A DNA stretch of 64,000 bases from NCBI GenBank assembly GCA_033032865.1, contig JAWHQI010000005.1:10564001-10628000 (forward strand). The letters are read 5' to 3'. Shown piece after piece: positions 23,901 to 35,423 of this stretch. Origin of the DNA: Dactylorhiza incarnata. Taxonomy: Eukaryota; Streptophyta; Magnoliopsida; Asparagales; Orchidaceae. The notes under the pieces are model-generated. The model ran no database searches, was not told the DNA's origin, and saw nothing but the letters and a program-made list of their open reading frames with translations. Each line of letters starts with the position of its first letter. Positions within the stretch are counted from its first letter, which is position 1. The position numbers were made by a program, and so were the translations under genes.

Positions 23901-24849
23901 CTGGTTGAGATGAAGATGGAATCTCTGTAAATAAGTTTGCTTGGAGAGGAGGAGAAGAAAGCAATGAAGGTGAAGGGTCTATGGGAGAAATATGGGGAGG
24001 AATTTCATTATGAGAAGGTAGAGATGGGAGAGAAGTGGAAGAGACAAAAGGAGGTACTTCTGGAAGGCTCAAGGGAGTGACTGGGTCAGTCCTAGTGTCT
24101 TCAGAAGCTGGCCTGGGGGCATCTGCCCTTGGAATCTTCTTTGGGATCACCCTTTCCCACTTGCCAAATAGAGCTGATGTTAGCCTCTTGCTAGCATTTA
24201 TGAACACCTTGGGATAGACCAACAGGTCTGGATACTTGTCTTGAAGAAAAAATCCCAATATTCTGCCATAACATACATTTGTCTTGCTTATTTTCTTCTT
24301 AATTGATTCAAAAAGAATCAAACCCCAATTTACTTTCTTCTTCTCTATCAAGGTCTCCATCAATAGAAATTGGTGCCTGGTTATATAATCATGGGCGGAG
24401 GTCTTCCCTAGCAAGACCTTTCCAACAATATCTGCCAAAAACATATATTTACTGGATAAGTTTTTCTTCAACAGATGGTTAGGGTTTCCAGACGAATGAC
24501 CCATCTTAACCAAAGCATTATCAAACTCAGCAAAACTTATTTCTAACTCTTCGGTACCATTCAATAATCCAAAAACTTCAATTAAAACATATGGGGTAAG
24601 AATAACTTGATTTCCAGATATTGTTCCTGATAGAGTTGTTGCATTCTTTGCCTTAATGGTGTAAACCAATTCCTTTATCTCGACTTCTGGAATCTTGATT
24701 CTTGTAGTCATTAACTTATTAAGTTGTTATTCTTCAAACAAATGAAGAATGTCCTGGAATATTTGATCGGAATTTGCAAACGACTCGATGTCAATATCAA
24801 ACCCGGCGTCAAACTTCATTAAGGAAAGAACTGCTTGAGAAATTTCCAT
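20917..24849 (-). pseudogene. Post-pol (env-like) ORF of C, interrupted by solo LTR S
   Basis: It starts at the ATG at 24849. A TAA near 24732 breaks it once, and the main frame continues from 24711. The N-terminal 190 residues share a domain with D (31367 on) and E (62995 on), with the core LADIVGKxLLxKxSxHD...KKxxW. After it come a long Pro/Ser-rich region, a coiled-coil-like segment, Ala/Glu/Pro repeats (EEAAPAPVVEE), an acidic segment, and a basic RKRK/RRKK part. S (21855-23353) is inserted at AATT, and the frames on both sides meet in the same phase. Later there is a TGA at 21549 and a frameshift at about 21165. I see no signal peptide or clear membrane segment. Sireviruses carry a so-called envelope-like ORF here, and the domain may also be the one named putative plant transposon protein. 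Function unknown. Confidence 0.72.
21855..23353 (+). repeat. S: solo LTR of the X/Y superfamily
   Basis: A lone LTR of 1499 bases, TGATGAGTCCC...CGCATCA, lies inside the C post-pol ORF. The flanks are TAATT (21850-21854) and GAATT (23354-23358), a target duplication with one mismatch. It has motif cluster 22105-22375 and TATA box 22378-22386. It resembles the Y 5' LTR in its leader half and X in its first 100 bases. It is the product of recombination between the two LTRs of a former full element. Confidence 0.85.
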
Positions 24850-25209
24850 TGTTACCTGCAAAAGAAAGAATGATCAAGTGCAAAGGGAACTGGAGGGAAA
24901 AGCAATTTCTGTAGGCGCAAAGATAAAAGGAAATAAAAGGTTTGATTATATAGAGGGATTGGAGACGACGCAAGCTTTCGTAGAACTGAGGTCGGCTAAC
25001 CCTAATAAAATCAGAAGTTGAAAAGATATAGCCTTCATCAAACAGCGTTCGACGAAAAATTAATTTTCGTCGATCTCAGTTCGACGAATGACTTGTCTTT
25101 GTCGATCTCTGAAGTTAATAGGTTTCGTCGATCTCCGTTTGACGAACGATCAAATTTCGTCGATCTCCGTTCGACGAAATGATGGGATAAGTAGAAAAAA
25201 TTAATTTTT
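24850..25209 (-). promoter_or_regulatory. pol/env-like spacer of C with LTR-type motif cluster and splice-acceptor-like site
   Basis: The spacer between pol and the post-pol ORF holds five or more TTCGTCGAACG / GATCGACGAA words (25045-25180). These are the words found in the C LTR. Just upstream of the ORF start, minus strand 24868-24855 reads as a pyrimidine-rich tract ending TTTTGCAG, which looks like a 3' splice site. It could serve a spliced subgenomic mRNA for the downstream ORF; this is inference. Confidence 0.5.
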
Positions 25210-26670
25210 TTAGTTGATTGAATCTCCATCTATCATTCCTAGCTGATTTATAAAGAATATATGTTTTTTTTCATCCAAGGGTTTGGTGAAAATATTAGCT
25301 CTTTGTAAGTCAGTGGGAATAAATTGTAGGCAAATTTTATTTTTATCTACATTATCTCTGATAAAGTGGTGCCTAATTTCTATGTATTTAGTCCTACTAT
25401 GGAGTACTGGATTTTGTGCTATAGATATTGCACTAGTATTATCACAAAATATAATTAAATTATTTAAGTTGATACCATAATCTAGAAGTTGATTTTTTAT
25501 CCACAGTATCTGTGAGCAGCAACTGCCTGCAGCAATATATTCTGCTTCAGCTGTTGATATAGACACAGATGTCTGTTTCTTATAAAACCAAGATACAAGC
25601 CTATCACCAAGAAACTGGCAAGTTCCTGATGTGCTTTTCCTGTCTAATAAGCATCCAGCATAATCAGAATCTGAGAATCCACTTAATTCAAATTCTGATG
25701 ATGTTGGATACCAGAGTCCTAGATTTGGACAACCCTTTATATATCTCAAAATTCTTTTTAGTAAAATTAGGTGAGATTCTTTGGGATTAACTTGGAACCT
25801 AGCACAAATACATGTAGCAAACATTATGTCAGGTCTACTAGCTGTTAAGTAAAGTAATGAGCCAACAATTGCTCTATATACTTTCTGATCAATAGGTTTC
25901 CATGATTCATCAGTGTCAACAACAGCATTTGAGGGCATGGGTGTTTTCATAGTGGAAGCATCAGACCTACCAAATCTTTTCACTAATTCCTTAGCATACT
26001 TGGATTGTGATATGAATATGCCATTTGGAGTTTGCTTCACTTGAAGACCAAGGAAGTAATATAACTCACCCATACTACTCATCTCAAATTTAGATTGCAT
26101 TAGGTTAGAAAACCTTTTGCATAGATTTGAATCAGTAGAGCCAAATATAATATCATCTACATAAATTTGAACTAGTAAGGTTTGATTTTTATGTAACCTG
26201 AAAAATAAGGTTTTATCAATAGAGCCTCTACAGAAATTGTTCTCCAAAAGAAAATTAGTTAAGGTCTCATACCATGCTCTGGGAGCTTGTTTGAGACCAT
26301 AGAGAGCTGTATTAAGCTTAAATACATAAGAAGAGTGAGTTGGAGAGATAAAACCTGGTGGTTGTTCAACATAGACTTCTTCTTTGATATCTCCATTCAA
26401 GAATGCACTCTTCACATCCATCTGATAATTTTTGAATTTCTTGAATGCAGCAAAAGCAAGGAATATCCTTATAGCTTCAAGTCTGGCAACAGGAGCAAAG
26501 GTTTGATCAAAATTAATTCCTTCTTCCTGAGAATATCCTTGGGCTACTAATCTTGCTTTATTTCTGATGATTATGCCTTGAACATCTAGCTTGTTCCTGA
26601 GACCCATTTAGTGCCAATGGCTGGATGGCCTTTTGGTCTTGGAACCAAATACCAAACCTTGTTCCTTTCA
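25210..26670 (-). pseudogene. pol: C pol: reverse transcriptase and RNase H
   Basis: Copia reverse transcriptase copies genomic RNA to DNA in the particle, and RNase H removes the RNA strand. Visible motifs in order: [44 protein letters not shown], the catalytic YVDD, then the linker PMPSNA. RNase H follows with [30 protein letters not shown] and [14 protein letters not shown]. The 465-codon frame from 26607 is open to its natural end at 25210. Upstream it is out of frame with the integrase by one missing base near 26598, and a TAA follows at 26673. Catalytic residues are all present, so decay is recent or light. Confidence 0.88.
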
Positions 26671-28296
26671 AATTAGTTGAGCTCCTCTTGCATTGCAAGA
26701 ATCCAGTTTGGATCTTGTTCTGCATCTTTTATGGTTTGAGGTTCAACTTGTGGTAGGAAACAAGTGTGCATCTGATTTTGGTGTAGTTGATGCCTTGTTT
26801 GAACACCTGCTGAAATATCACCAATGACTTGAGATATTGGATGATCTCTAACTGTCATGTGGTCAACAGTTGGAGTGGGTTCAGCAATGGTTTCCACTTG
26901 AGGGATATGATCAGCTGTTACTTGATTGGAATTATCAACAAGATCTGGATTATCCTCTTCTTCACCGTCTTCAATTATTTCATTTGATGGAAGTAGAGAA
27001 TCTTTACTTTGTAGATCTAATCCATTGAGATCTTCACATAGAGTTGGTACCTGCAAAGTATTTTTGGTAGAGGTGGTGTTCCTCTCCTCATCTAGCATAT
27101 TAGATTCATCAAAGGATACATGCATGGACTCTTTTATCTTAAGAGTAGATTTGTTGTAAAATCTATATGCTCTACTAGAAAGAGAATATCCAAGGAATAT
27201 ACCTTCAGCAGATTTTGCTTCAAATTTCCTGAGATACTTCTTATCTTTGTTATGCACATAGCATTTACATCCAAATATCTTAAAATAGTTAACCTTGGGC
27301 TTTTTATTCATGAGTAATTCATAGGGAGTTTTACCCTTAAGCTTATGTATCAGGCTTCTGTTCAACACATAATTTTCTGTGTTCACTGCCTCTGCCCAAA
27401 AAGAGATTGGCAAGTGAGCATCAGCTAGCAATGTAGTTGCTGATTCAATAAGTGTTCTATTTTTCCTTTCAGCTACCCCATTTTGTTGAGGACTTCTAGG
27501 AGTAGAGAAACATTGCCTGATCCCTTCTTTTCCACAGAATTCTCTCATCAGAAGAGATTCAAACTCAGTGCCATGATCACTTCTGATCAATGCAACTAGA
27601 GTAGAGTACTCAATCTTGATGGACCTGAGAAAATCTGTCAGAACACTGAAGGTGTCAAACTTGTTCCTAAGAAAGAAAACCCAAGTGAATCTTGAGAAGT
27701 CATCTACAATAACTAGAGAGTAATGCTTCCCTCCTAGACATTGTATTGCAGTGGGTCTAAAGAGATCCAAATGCAGTAAGTACAAAATCCTAGGTGAATC
27801 ACTCTTGGATAAAGATTTAAAACTACTCTTAGTCTGCTTACCAAATTGACAAGCCCTGCAAAGTCCTTCCATCTTGTATGAACCAGAAGGCAATCCTCTA
27901 ACAAGATTGTCCTTAGAAAGCTTAGATATAGTTCTAAGGTTAATATGTCCTAGCCTTTTATGTCATAATTCATTTGTTTTACTTATAGAATTAAATAAAC
28001 AAATATCTGAATTGGCAGAGTAAAAATTGACTAAATAAATGTTTCCATGTCTAATACCAGATAATACATTTATGTTTTTATTATTGGTAATAAGACATAA
28101 GGAATGGTTAAAAGTTACCTGATAACCTTCATCACATAACTGGCTTATGCTGATGAGGTTGTGCTTCAGACCATTGACATAAGCTACCTCTTTGAAGATA
28201 ACTGCTCCAACTTTGATTTGTCCATAACCTTTGGTTTGTCCACAGTTGGAGTCTCCAAAGATCACTTTGGGTCCAAGCCTTGCCTTGTAGTTGCTT
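26671..28296 (-). pseudogene. pol: C pol: GAG-pre-integrase and integrase
   Basis: The start of the stretch joins directly to the protease at 34653 across element D. GAG-pre-integrase motif: HNLISISQLCDEGYQVTF. A stop lies near 27963. The zinc-binding HHCC region ends with CRACQFGKQ. The catalytic core has D in LHLDLFRP, D in RSDHGTEF and E in NGVAERKNRTL, the usual DDE set. The tail GYSLSSRAYRFYN and the acidic linker lead to the reverse transcriptase. The enzyme inserts element DNA into the host chromosome. Only the stop near 27963 and the frameshift at the end are evident as damage. Confidence 0.86.
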
Positions 28297-28301
28297 AGGT
28301 T

Positions 28302-29560
28302 TGTTGGGGAAATGATTTATCTTGACCACTATAAATGAGTAGAATATGTTTTCTCAGAGTGAAAAATTAGTTTAAGTAAATATGCGTCGAACAGTAATCG
28401 ACGCAACGTCGAAGTGTAGTTGACGTATCTCTCATACTGAGTCGAAGTAATTCTAAACAGAATTCGACGTAACCGAATTCGACGTAACTCTGATTTCTAG
28501 TCGACGCACCCAGTAAAGTCGACGCACCTCTGTCGACGCTCTTTTCATATTTTCTTCTCGACGTCTAGCCAGGCTGAAATCGACGCTTGCGTCGAATAGT
28601 AATCGACGCACGTCGATTTCTATGACAGATTCAAAAACACGCCAGATCTCTTTCCTTCTTCCTGTTGATCTGAATTTTATGGAATTATATTATTCTTTTC
28701 TAGCCGTTCTGAATCAATCTTTCCTTCTAAATGATTCTTGGCTAATTTGATTAAGATTATTATGGACATTATTTGAAAATAGAATGATCTCTTTCCTTCT
28801 ACAGAAATAATGATTATGGAAACTTTTCTTTCTTACTATTTCTCTGACTGCTAATTGATTATCCTCCTATAGCAATATTTTTGAATAAACAGAGCTATAA
28901 ATACAGAAGGAGGTCGAAAAAGAAAAAGCACAAGTGATCCACTCCATCCATTTGAAAAAGAGGAAAGCTCCCAAGTGAATAGTGAGAAAGCTGAGAAAAG
29001 TGAAAGAGTGCTGCAGCAAAGAAAAAGCCTTCTTCTTCTACCTCTAAAGCCATACTGCTGCCATTTCTGAAAGCTCTCACAGAAAGAGAAAAAGTCCTAC
29101 AATCTCCTTCTCACTATAGAAGAGAGATTTCATTCACTATACTTGTGCTTCTAATCTTCTTGCTAGGAAGAAGATTCTTTCTTGCTTCAATTGTTCTTCT
29201 TCTACTTCTTCTTCTTATTCTTATTTGATTTTCAAATTGTGTAAAAGAGTTTTTAGAATCTCTCTTCAAAAAATTCAGTTGTAGTGGTTCTAAGAGTCTC
29301 CTTGTCAAAAGACTCATGCTGGTTCTAAGAGTCTCCTTATCAAAAGACTCAGTGCAAGATAGTGAATTCTTACCAAGGGGGTAGAAGAGTGGACTACCCA
29401 AAGTTTGGGGAACCACTATATTTCTTTGTGTTGTGCTGTGATTTATTTTTTGCTATTTCTTTATTTATTTGCTTAATTCTTGTTGGTGTGTGGGAAGCTT
29501 AAATCTGTGAATATTACATATATATATATTTATTAACTTTGCACAAAATATTTTTAAATC
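28302..29560 (+). repeat. D 5' LTR, 3' end deleted
   Basis: It begins TGTTGGGGAAATG. It follows the 3' LTR to about 29560 and then lacks the last 75 or so bases, including the CACCCCCACCCTCCTCTAGAG block. Motif cluster 28381-28625 (CGTCGAATAGTAATCGACG and variants), larger than that of the 3' LTR. TATA box CTATAAATA at 28895-28903. A TA repeat lies near 29518-29530. Confidence 0.85.
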
Positions 29561-29599
29561 AAAGATCCTACCTCATATATATATTTCTAAAAAAATTTT

Positions 29600-31222
29600 A
29601 TGGCACAAATCAAAGATTATGCTTCCACCAGACCACCAATTTGCAACCTTGAAAAGTTTGCACTTTGGAAAACAAGAATTAGGATCTATATGAATTCTAT
29701 TGATGAAGAATAGTTTAATGTTATTTTGACAGGTCCTCCCAAGCCCTATAGAAAGGACTCAAGTGGTAAAGTGACTCAAGCACTTGTCCCAAGGGCTGAG
29801 TGGACAGTTGATGAGAAGAAGGCAGGAACAAGTGCTGCAAAAGCTGTGAACATTCTTGTCTCAACCCTCTCAGATGAAATCTTTCAAAAGGTTGTTGACT
29901 GTGAATCAGCCAAAGAAATCTGGGAGGCTCTTACAAAGATAGTAGAAGGAAGTGTTGATGAAAGGAAAGAAAGAAAGGCTCCATTGATCTCCCAATATGA
30001 GAACTTTCAAAAGAAGCATGAAGAAAGCATATCTGAGATGTATGACAGATTCAGTCTGATCATCAATCAATTAAGGAGCTTGGATAGAGAGATCTCTCTC
30101 ACAGAGATAAATGACAAATTATTAATGAGGCTCCCAAGTTCATGGGACTCAAGAATATGGGCAATAAGAGATACTAGAGGACAAAAGGAATTCTCAACAG
30201 ATGCCCTCTTAGGAAAACTCAAATCCAATGAGCAACTACTAAAAACCAGAGAAGAGAAAGAAAGAAGGGAAAACCCTCCAACCTCCTCAAAAGATAAAAA
30301 CATTGCATTAAAAGCAACAGAAGAGGAAACCCATGTTACTGAAGAAGAATTATTCAGCCTCCTGGCTAGAAGATTCAAGAAATGGGTCTGGAAAGATGGG
30401 TCTAGAAGAAGAGAGTCAAAACCAAGGTTTGATAAGACTCCTACTAAAGAAATTATTTGTTACTCCTGCAGGAAAACTGGACATATTGCTCCAGAATGTC
30501 CAGAAAATACTGAGAAAAAGAAAGATCTGAAAAAGAAAGATCTCAAGAGGAAGGAGAAGAAGAAAGAAAGGGGCTTCATTGCAGAAGCTTGGAGTGAAAC
30601 GGACTCTGAAGACAGCACCTCATCTAAAAGTGACAATGAAGAGTCTAAGCAAGAAGACCTATGCTTAATGGCTCTTGGAAGCTCAGAAAAAGAATGCGTT
30701 GCTGAACCATGGAGTGAAACAGGTTCAGAAGGAAGCATCTCTTCTGGAGATGAAAAAGAAGATAACCTTATTCTCATAGAGGAATCTGAGGATAAGGATG
30801 AGGTAAGCATTTTTGATGAAATAGATTTTCTATGTGATGATTTCAAAAATGATTTTAAAGGACTCTGTTTAGATCAACTAAAAGCTAAATAAGAAATTAA
30901 GGATCTAAAAGAACAAATCAATATGAGAAAAATAGAGGATACATGTTCAAAAAATTATGAACTAAGATGTGAAATCTATAAAACAGAAAAGGAAATACAA
31001 AGTGCTAAAATAGAAAATCAACTCCTTAAGAATAAGGTTTCCCAGGCAAAAGCTTTTAAAGAATCTATAAAAGTCAAAAGCCAAACACTTAAAGAAATCA
31101 CTGAAAAACAAACAATCCGACATAAGAATCTGAGGCTAGGGGCTGATACTTCAACCAGTTCAATACCATCTACCAAACCTGCTTGGATGAGCCCTGTTAA
31201 ATTTACTAAACCAACAAACTGA
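29600..31222 (+). pseudogene. gag: D gag
   Basis: The frame from the ATG at 29600 has 541 codons with two stops, TAG at 29711 and TAA at 30890. The N-terminus parallels C gag (CNLEKFALWKTRIRIYMNS, then FNVILTGPP). The UBN2-type core includes ISQYENFQKKHEESISEMYD. A zinc knuckle CYSCRKTGHIAPEC (CX2CX4HX4C) lies near residue 290. Then come Lys-rich and acidic Ser-rich stretches and a C-terminal coiled coil (30923-31222). Gag would form the particle and bind genomic RNA. Its closeness to C gag suggests particles could be shared; this is inference. Confidence 0.82.
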
Positions 31223-31366
31223 GAAGAAGACTCACAGAATAAAGAAAAAGACTTCACCTTCAAGGAGATAGACCATTTTGATGAAACATCATACTATTCA
31301 GATGCATTTCTCATCCTTCTCACTTCTCAGTCCATTCATCACTTCCTCTCTCTCTCACTGACCAAA

Positions 31367-33152
31367 ATGGCCCCCAAGATCAACTCTGGTTTCAATATTG
31401 ATCTTGACTCTTTCCAAGCCGCCGCCGAAAACTATAAGAGCATCATAGCTCTTTTCACTGAAGCCGGTCTAAACAAACTCATTTCAACAAGATGCAAATT
31501 CCTGGAAATAGAACTCACTGAGATGATGAATCATGTTCAGATATCTGAACAAGGAGAGATTACAGGAACAATCCATGAAACACCCGTCTCAATCTCTGTA
31601 GAACATCTTGGGGATACCTTTGATCTTCCATCAGGTACACACCAACACTATCCTTGTTCAAATCAAAGGGAAAGCAAATTATTTTCTAAGAATAGCTAAA
31701 TGAATCTCCATCATCATTCCCTTATCAGGTAATGAACCTGAAGAACTCACTCCTTAGGAAATCAAAAACTTATTAATCACCATGAAATTCTCCAGAGATA
31801 GACCAATCAACCTGAAGAAAATAGACTTCTCTGATGAATATAGGCTCTTGGCAGACATAGTAGGAAAAATACTACTATGCAAAATCTCTGCCCATGATGC
31901 AGTGCCCAAGCAGCAACTGAACATTATGGGGGCCCTTGTGCTGAAAAAGAAGATAGACTGGGGCAGCTGCTTACTAAAGGTGATAGGCCACAAATATTCT
32001 CACAAAGAGAATGCCTACATGAGGATCATGAGTCAGGTACTCCTTCACTCCTTCTCTGACCTATGTAGGTCAAAAGGAATTCCCATTCCTCCTGGAAAAA
32101 GGATGTCCATAGCCCTCTTCTCAAAATGGACCAGGCAAATCCCCAAGCCTGGTTCCATTCCTGAAAGGACTCCCTCTCCTCCTAATTCTCCTGTGCATCC
32201 ATCTTCACCTCCTACTCAACATACAGACATCTCTTCCCTACTAGCATCATCCACACCAATAGTCTCCACTACACTCACACCTCCTACCTTAACTACATCT
32301 TCACATACACCAATTCAATCACCACCTCTTCCTCCTCCTACTATCACATCCTCTCTACCTACATCATCTCACATACCTCATATATCAACAATCACTTCTC
32401 CACCTTTATCCCCTCCACCATTATCTCCTTCACCAAAACACCCTGAACCATCTCCATCTACTGAAACTCTCATCACTCAGTGTATCCAGTCAGCAGCCCA
32501 AAAAATTTCAAGAAATGCTGGATGGACACTGCCTTCAAATTCACTCCTCTATCAGGCACATGCAAACCCAGTTGGATGGGGTAAATGCCTCTGTGCAAGT
32601 ACTCAAAACCTCTGTGTCTTCATCTAAGGTTACTAAATCATTCTTAACCTCCTTGGCTAAGAAGGTCAAGAAGGGGGAGAAGTTAGATGAAGAACAGCTC
32701 TCCAGCCACAAATCTCACTCACACAAATCCTCTCCAACATCAAAATCTGATAGTCTTGCTCTGCCTAAGACCATTGGGAATGAAATAGTACCTGAGCTAC
32801 ATACTACAGAGCAACTAACAGATGTACTTTCTATAGAAAGATAGGCTGAACAACAAGTAGCTCTCTTTCAAGGGGAGGCAAGTAGAGTAGAGAAAGAAGT
32901 TGAACAAGAAACTGAAGCTCAGGAGGAGGCAGATGTTGTCACAGCTGAAGCTGGAGCTGGGAAAGAAGCTGAAGAAGCAGAAAAAGAAAGTATAAAGGAA
33001 GTTCTATCTCAGGGGGAGCAGACTGCTTTGACTCAGGGGGAGATGAATGAACATCTTGCTACTGAGAAGGAAAAACTCACCTCTATAAAAAGACTTGATC
33101 TCCCTTTATTATTATCTAGGAAGAGAAAAACTCCTGCTACTCCTTCTGAATG
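31367..33152 (+). pseudogene. D post-pol-type (env-like) ORF with an intron-like gap
   Basis: It begins MAPKINSGFNIDLDSF, matching the start of the C ORF at 24849. Frame 31367-31634 ends at a GT, and the frame resumes in phase at 31729 after a TTATCAG acceptor. The 94 bases between look like a GT-AG intron and are absent from C, whose ORF is continuous at that point (GLLNGTEEL). The shared domain LADIVGKILLCKISAHD follows, then a Pro/Ser/Thr-rich tract (about 32160-32470), a coiled-coil segment, Glu/Ala repeats and a basic RKRK end. Damage: TAG near 31755, a frameshift near 32600 and TAG near 32842. No signal peptide is seen. Confidence 0.66.
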
Positions 33153-33339
33153 ATATGTTGAACAATTTTGAGCAGAGCTCTTTTTTAATACTTAAGTACT
33201 GCTTGATCTGTACAAAAAGTCTGTTATATGATTTCTGCTTCCATTATCTTCTGATTACCTAATGTATCTCTTTTCTATAAATATGCTTTGATGTATTGAT
33301 TACAAGCTGATAAAATTTCTCTCTGAATAGGGTTAAGAC

Positions 33340-33353
33340 AAATAGGGGGAGAT
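33340..33353 (+). other. Polypurine tract of D
   Basis: AAATAGGGGGAGAT abuts the 3' LTR start at 33354 and is identical to that of C. Confidence 0.82.
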
Positions 33354-34647
33354 TGTTGGGGAAATGATTTATCTTAACCACTAAAAATGAATAGAATATG
33401 TATTCTCAGAGTGAAAAATTAGTTTAAGTAAATATGCATCGAATAGTAATCGATGCAACGTCGAAGTGTAGTTGATGTATCTCTCATACTGAGTCGAAGT
33501 AATTCTAAACAGAATTCGGCGTAACTCTGATTTCTAGTCGACGCACCCAATAATGTCGACGCTCTTTCCATATTTTCTTCTCGGCATCTAGCCAGGCTGA
33601 GATCGACGCTTGCGTCGAATAGTAATCGACGCACGTTGATTTCTGTGACAGATTCAAAAACACACCAGATCTCTTACCTTCTTTCTGTTGATCTGAATTT
33701 TATGGAATTTTATTATTCTTTTCTAGCCGTTCTGAATCAATCTTTCCTTCTAAATGATTCTTGGCTAATTTGATTAAGATTAATATGGACATTATTTGAA
33801 AATAGAATGATCTCTTTCCTTCTACAGAAATAATGATTATGGAAACTTTTCTTTCTTACTATTTCTCTAACTACTAATTGATTATCCTCCTATAGAAATA
33901 TTTTTGAATAAACAGAGCTATAAATACAGAAGGAGGTCGAAAAAGAAAAAGCACAAGTGATCCACTCCATCCATTTGAAAAAGAGGAAAAGCTCCCAAGT
34001 GAATAGTGAGAAAGCTGAGAAAAGTGAAAGAGTGCTGCAGCAAAGAAAAAGCCTTCTTCTGCTACCTCTAAAGCCATACTGCTGCCATTTCTGAAAGCTC
34101 TCACTGAAAGAGAAAAAGGCCTACAATCTCCTTCTCACTATAGAAGAGAGATTTCATTCACTATACTTGTGCTTCTAATCTTCTTGCTAGGAAGAAGATT
34201 CTTTCTTGCTTCAATTGTTCTTCTTCTACTTCTTCTTCTTATTCTTATTTGATTTTCAAATTGTGTAAAAGAGTTTTTAGAATCTCTCTTCAAAAAATTC
34301 AGTTGTAGTGGTTCTAAGAGTCTCCTTATCAAAAGACCCAGGCTGGTTCTAAGAGTCTCCTTATCAAAAGACTCAGTGCAAGATAGTGAATTCCTACCAA
34401 GGGGGTAGAAGAGTGGAATACCCAAAGTTTGTGGAACCACTATATTTCTTTGTGTTGTGCTGTGATTTTCTTTTTGATATTTCTTTATTTATTTGCTTAA
34501 TTCTTGTTGGTGTGTGGGAAGCTTAAATCTGTGAATATTACACACATATATATATATATTTATTAACTTTGCACAAAATATTTTAAAATCTCTATTCACC
34601 CCCACCCTCCTCTAGAGAATTCTAGTGAGGCTAACTGTGCACTTTCA
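33354..34647 (+). repeat. D 3' LTR
   Basis: The 1294 bases run TGTTGGGGAAATG...GCACTTTCA. Motif cluster 33425-33640, TATA box 33918-33926. A CCCCCACCCTCCTCTAGAG block lies near the end. It lacks about 40 bases of the motif cluster present in the 5' LTR. Confidence 0.88.
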
Positions 34648-34652
34648 AGGTT

Positions 34653-35418
34653 GGCCTTATTTCCTGTCATATGCTTTGAGCACCCACTATCCAAGTACCA
34701 TTGTTCTTTTATTTTTGGATAGCCCTGTACCTGCAAAACAGAAAACATTCTAGTTGTTCTTGACCCAGACTACCATGGGTCTTTTTGTTTTTCAACAAAA
34801 TTCTGAAATGAAAGACATCTCAGGCTGATCCTTGTAGCCTTGTGGATGATATCTCCTTGGAGGAATTATCCACTCAGCAAAAGGATTTCTAGTATATTGA
34901 GAATATGAATTCTTCTGAAATTCAGTACATTTTTCGTTCGACGAATTCTGGTGCATTCGTCGATCGTCGTTCGACGAAGTGAAGTGCTTTCGTCGAGCGC
35001 CGTTCGAATAATAACTATACTGAAAATATGACTTCAGAGTTCATCGATCTCCGTTAGACGAATTCGTGTGATTTCGTCGAGCTTCGTTCGACAAATTCTG
35101 TTGAAATCCTTTATTATTAATATTCTTGCTTGAAATATTCTTACTAACATCTACTACCTCTTTCTTCTTAGAAGAAATGAATTTTACTGGTGTAGATAAG
35201 ATGTTTTTCTTAATAAGATGTGGCTCACTTGATGATGCACCCAAGCCCAGTTTGCCACTAAGTCTGGCATTCACTGTGCTTGTGATGTCCATCATTTTGA
35301 TACTTCTCCCATTGACGGATTCTTCAAACTTCTTAGCTTCAGATAACTTGTTCTCAATGAGAACAATGTGTTCTCTGAAGGCAGCCAAATCTTTCTTAAG
35401 ATTGACATTTTCTTCACT
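34653..35418 (-). pseudogene. gag-pol: C gag C-terminus and protease
   Basis: From 35418 downward the coiled coil of gag resumes exactly where G interrupts it (LSEENVNLKKDLAAF). It is followed by a basic KKKEVVDV tail. Near 34700 is the protease site WYLDSGCSKHMTGN, with the catalytic Asp in DSG. It cleaves the polyprotein in the particle. Between them (34925-35100) the frame is cut by stops within a cluster of TTCGTCGAACG-type words, the same words as in the C LTR. The protease frame continues across D into SNYKARLGPK at 28296. Confidence 0.78.
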
Positions 35419-35423
35419 TAGTT

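Larger units (their letters stand above)
28302..34647 (+). mobile_element. D: pol-less Sirevirus-like copia element
   Basis: The element spans 6346 bases with target duplication AGGTT (28297-28301 and 34648-34652), inside the C protease region. Order: 5' LTR (3' end missing), gag, post-pol-type ORF, polypurine tract, 3' LTR. There is no protease, integrase or reverse transcriptase between gag and the second ORF. They are separated by only about 145 bases. The primer site is also absent, because the 5' LTR end is replaced by about 40 AT-rich bases. Its gag and polypurine tract match C closely, so C-like enzymes could have mobilised it. Confidence 0.86.
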
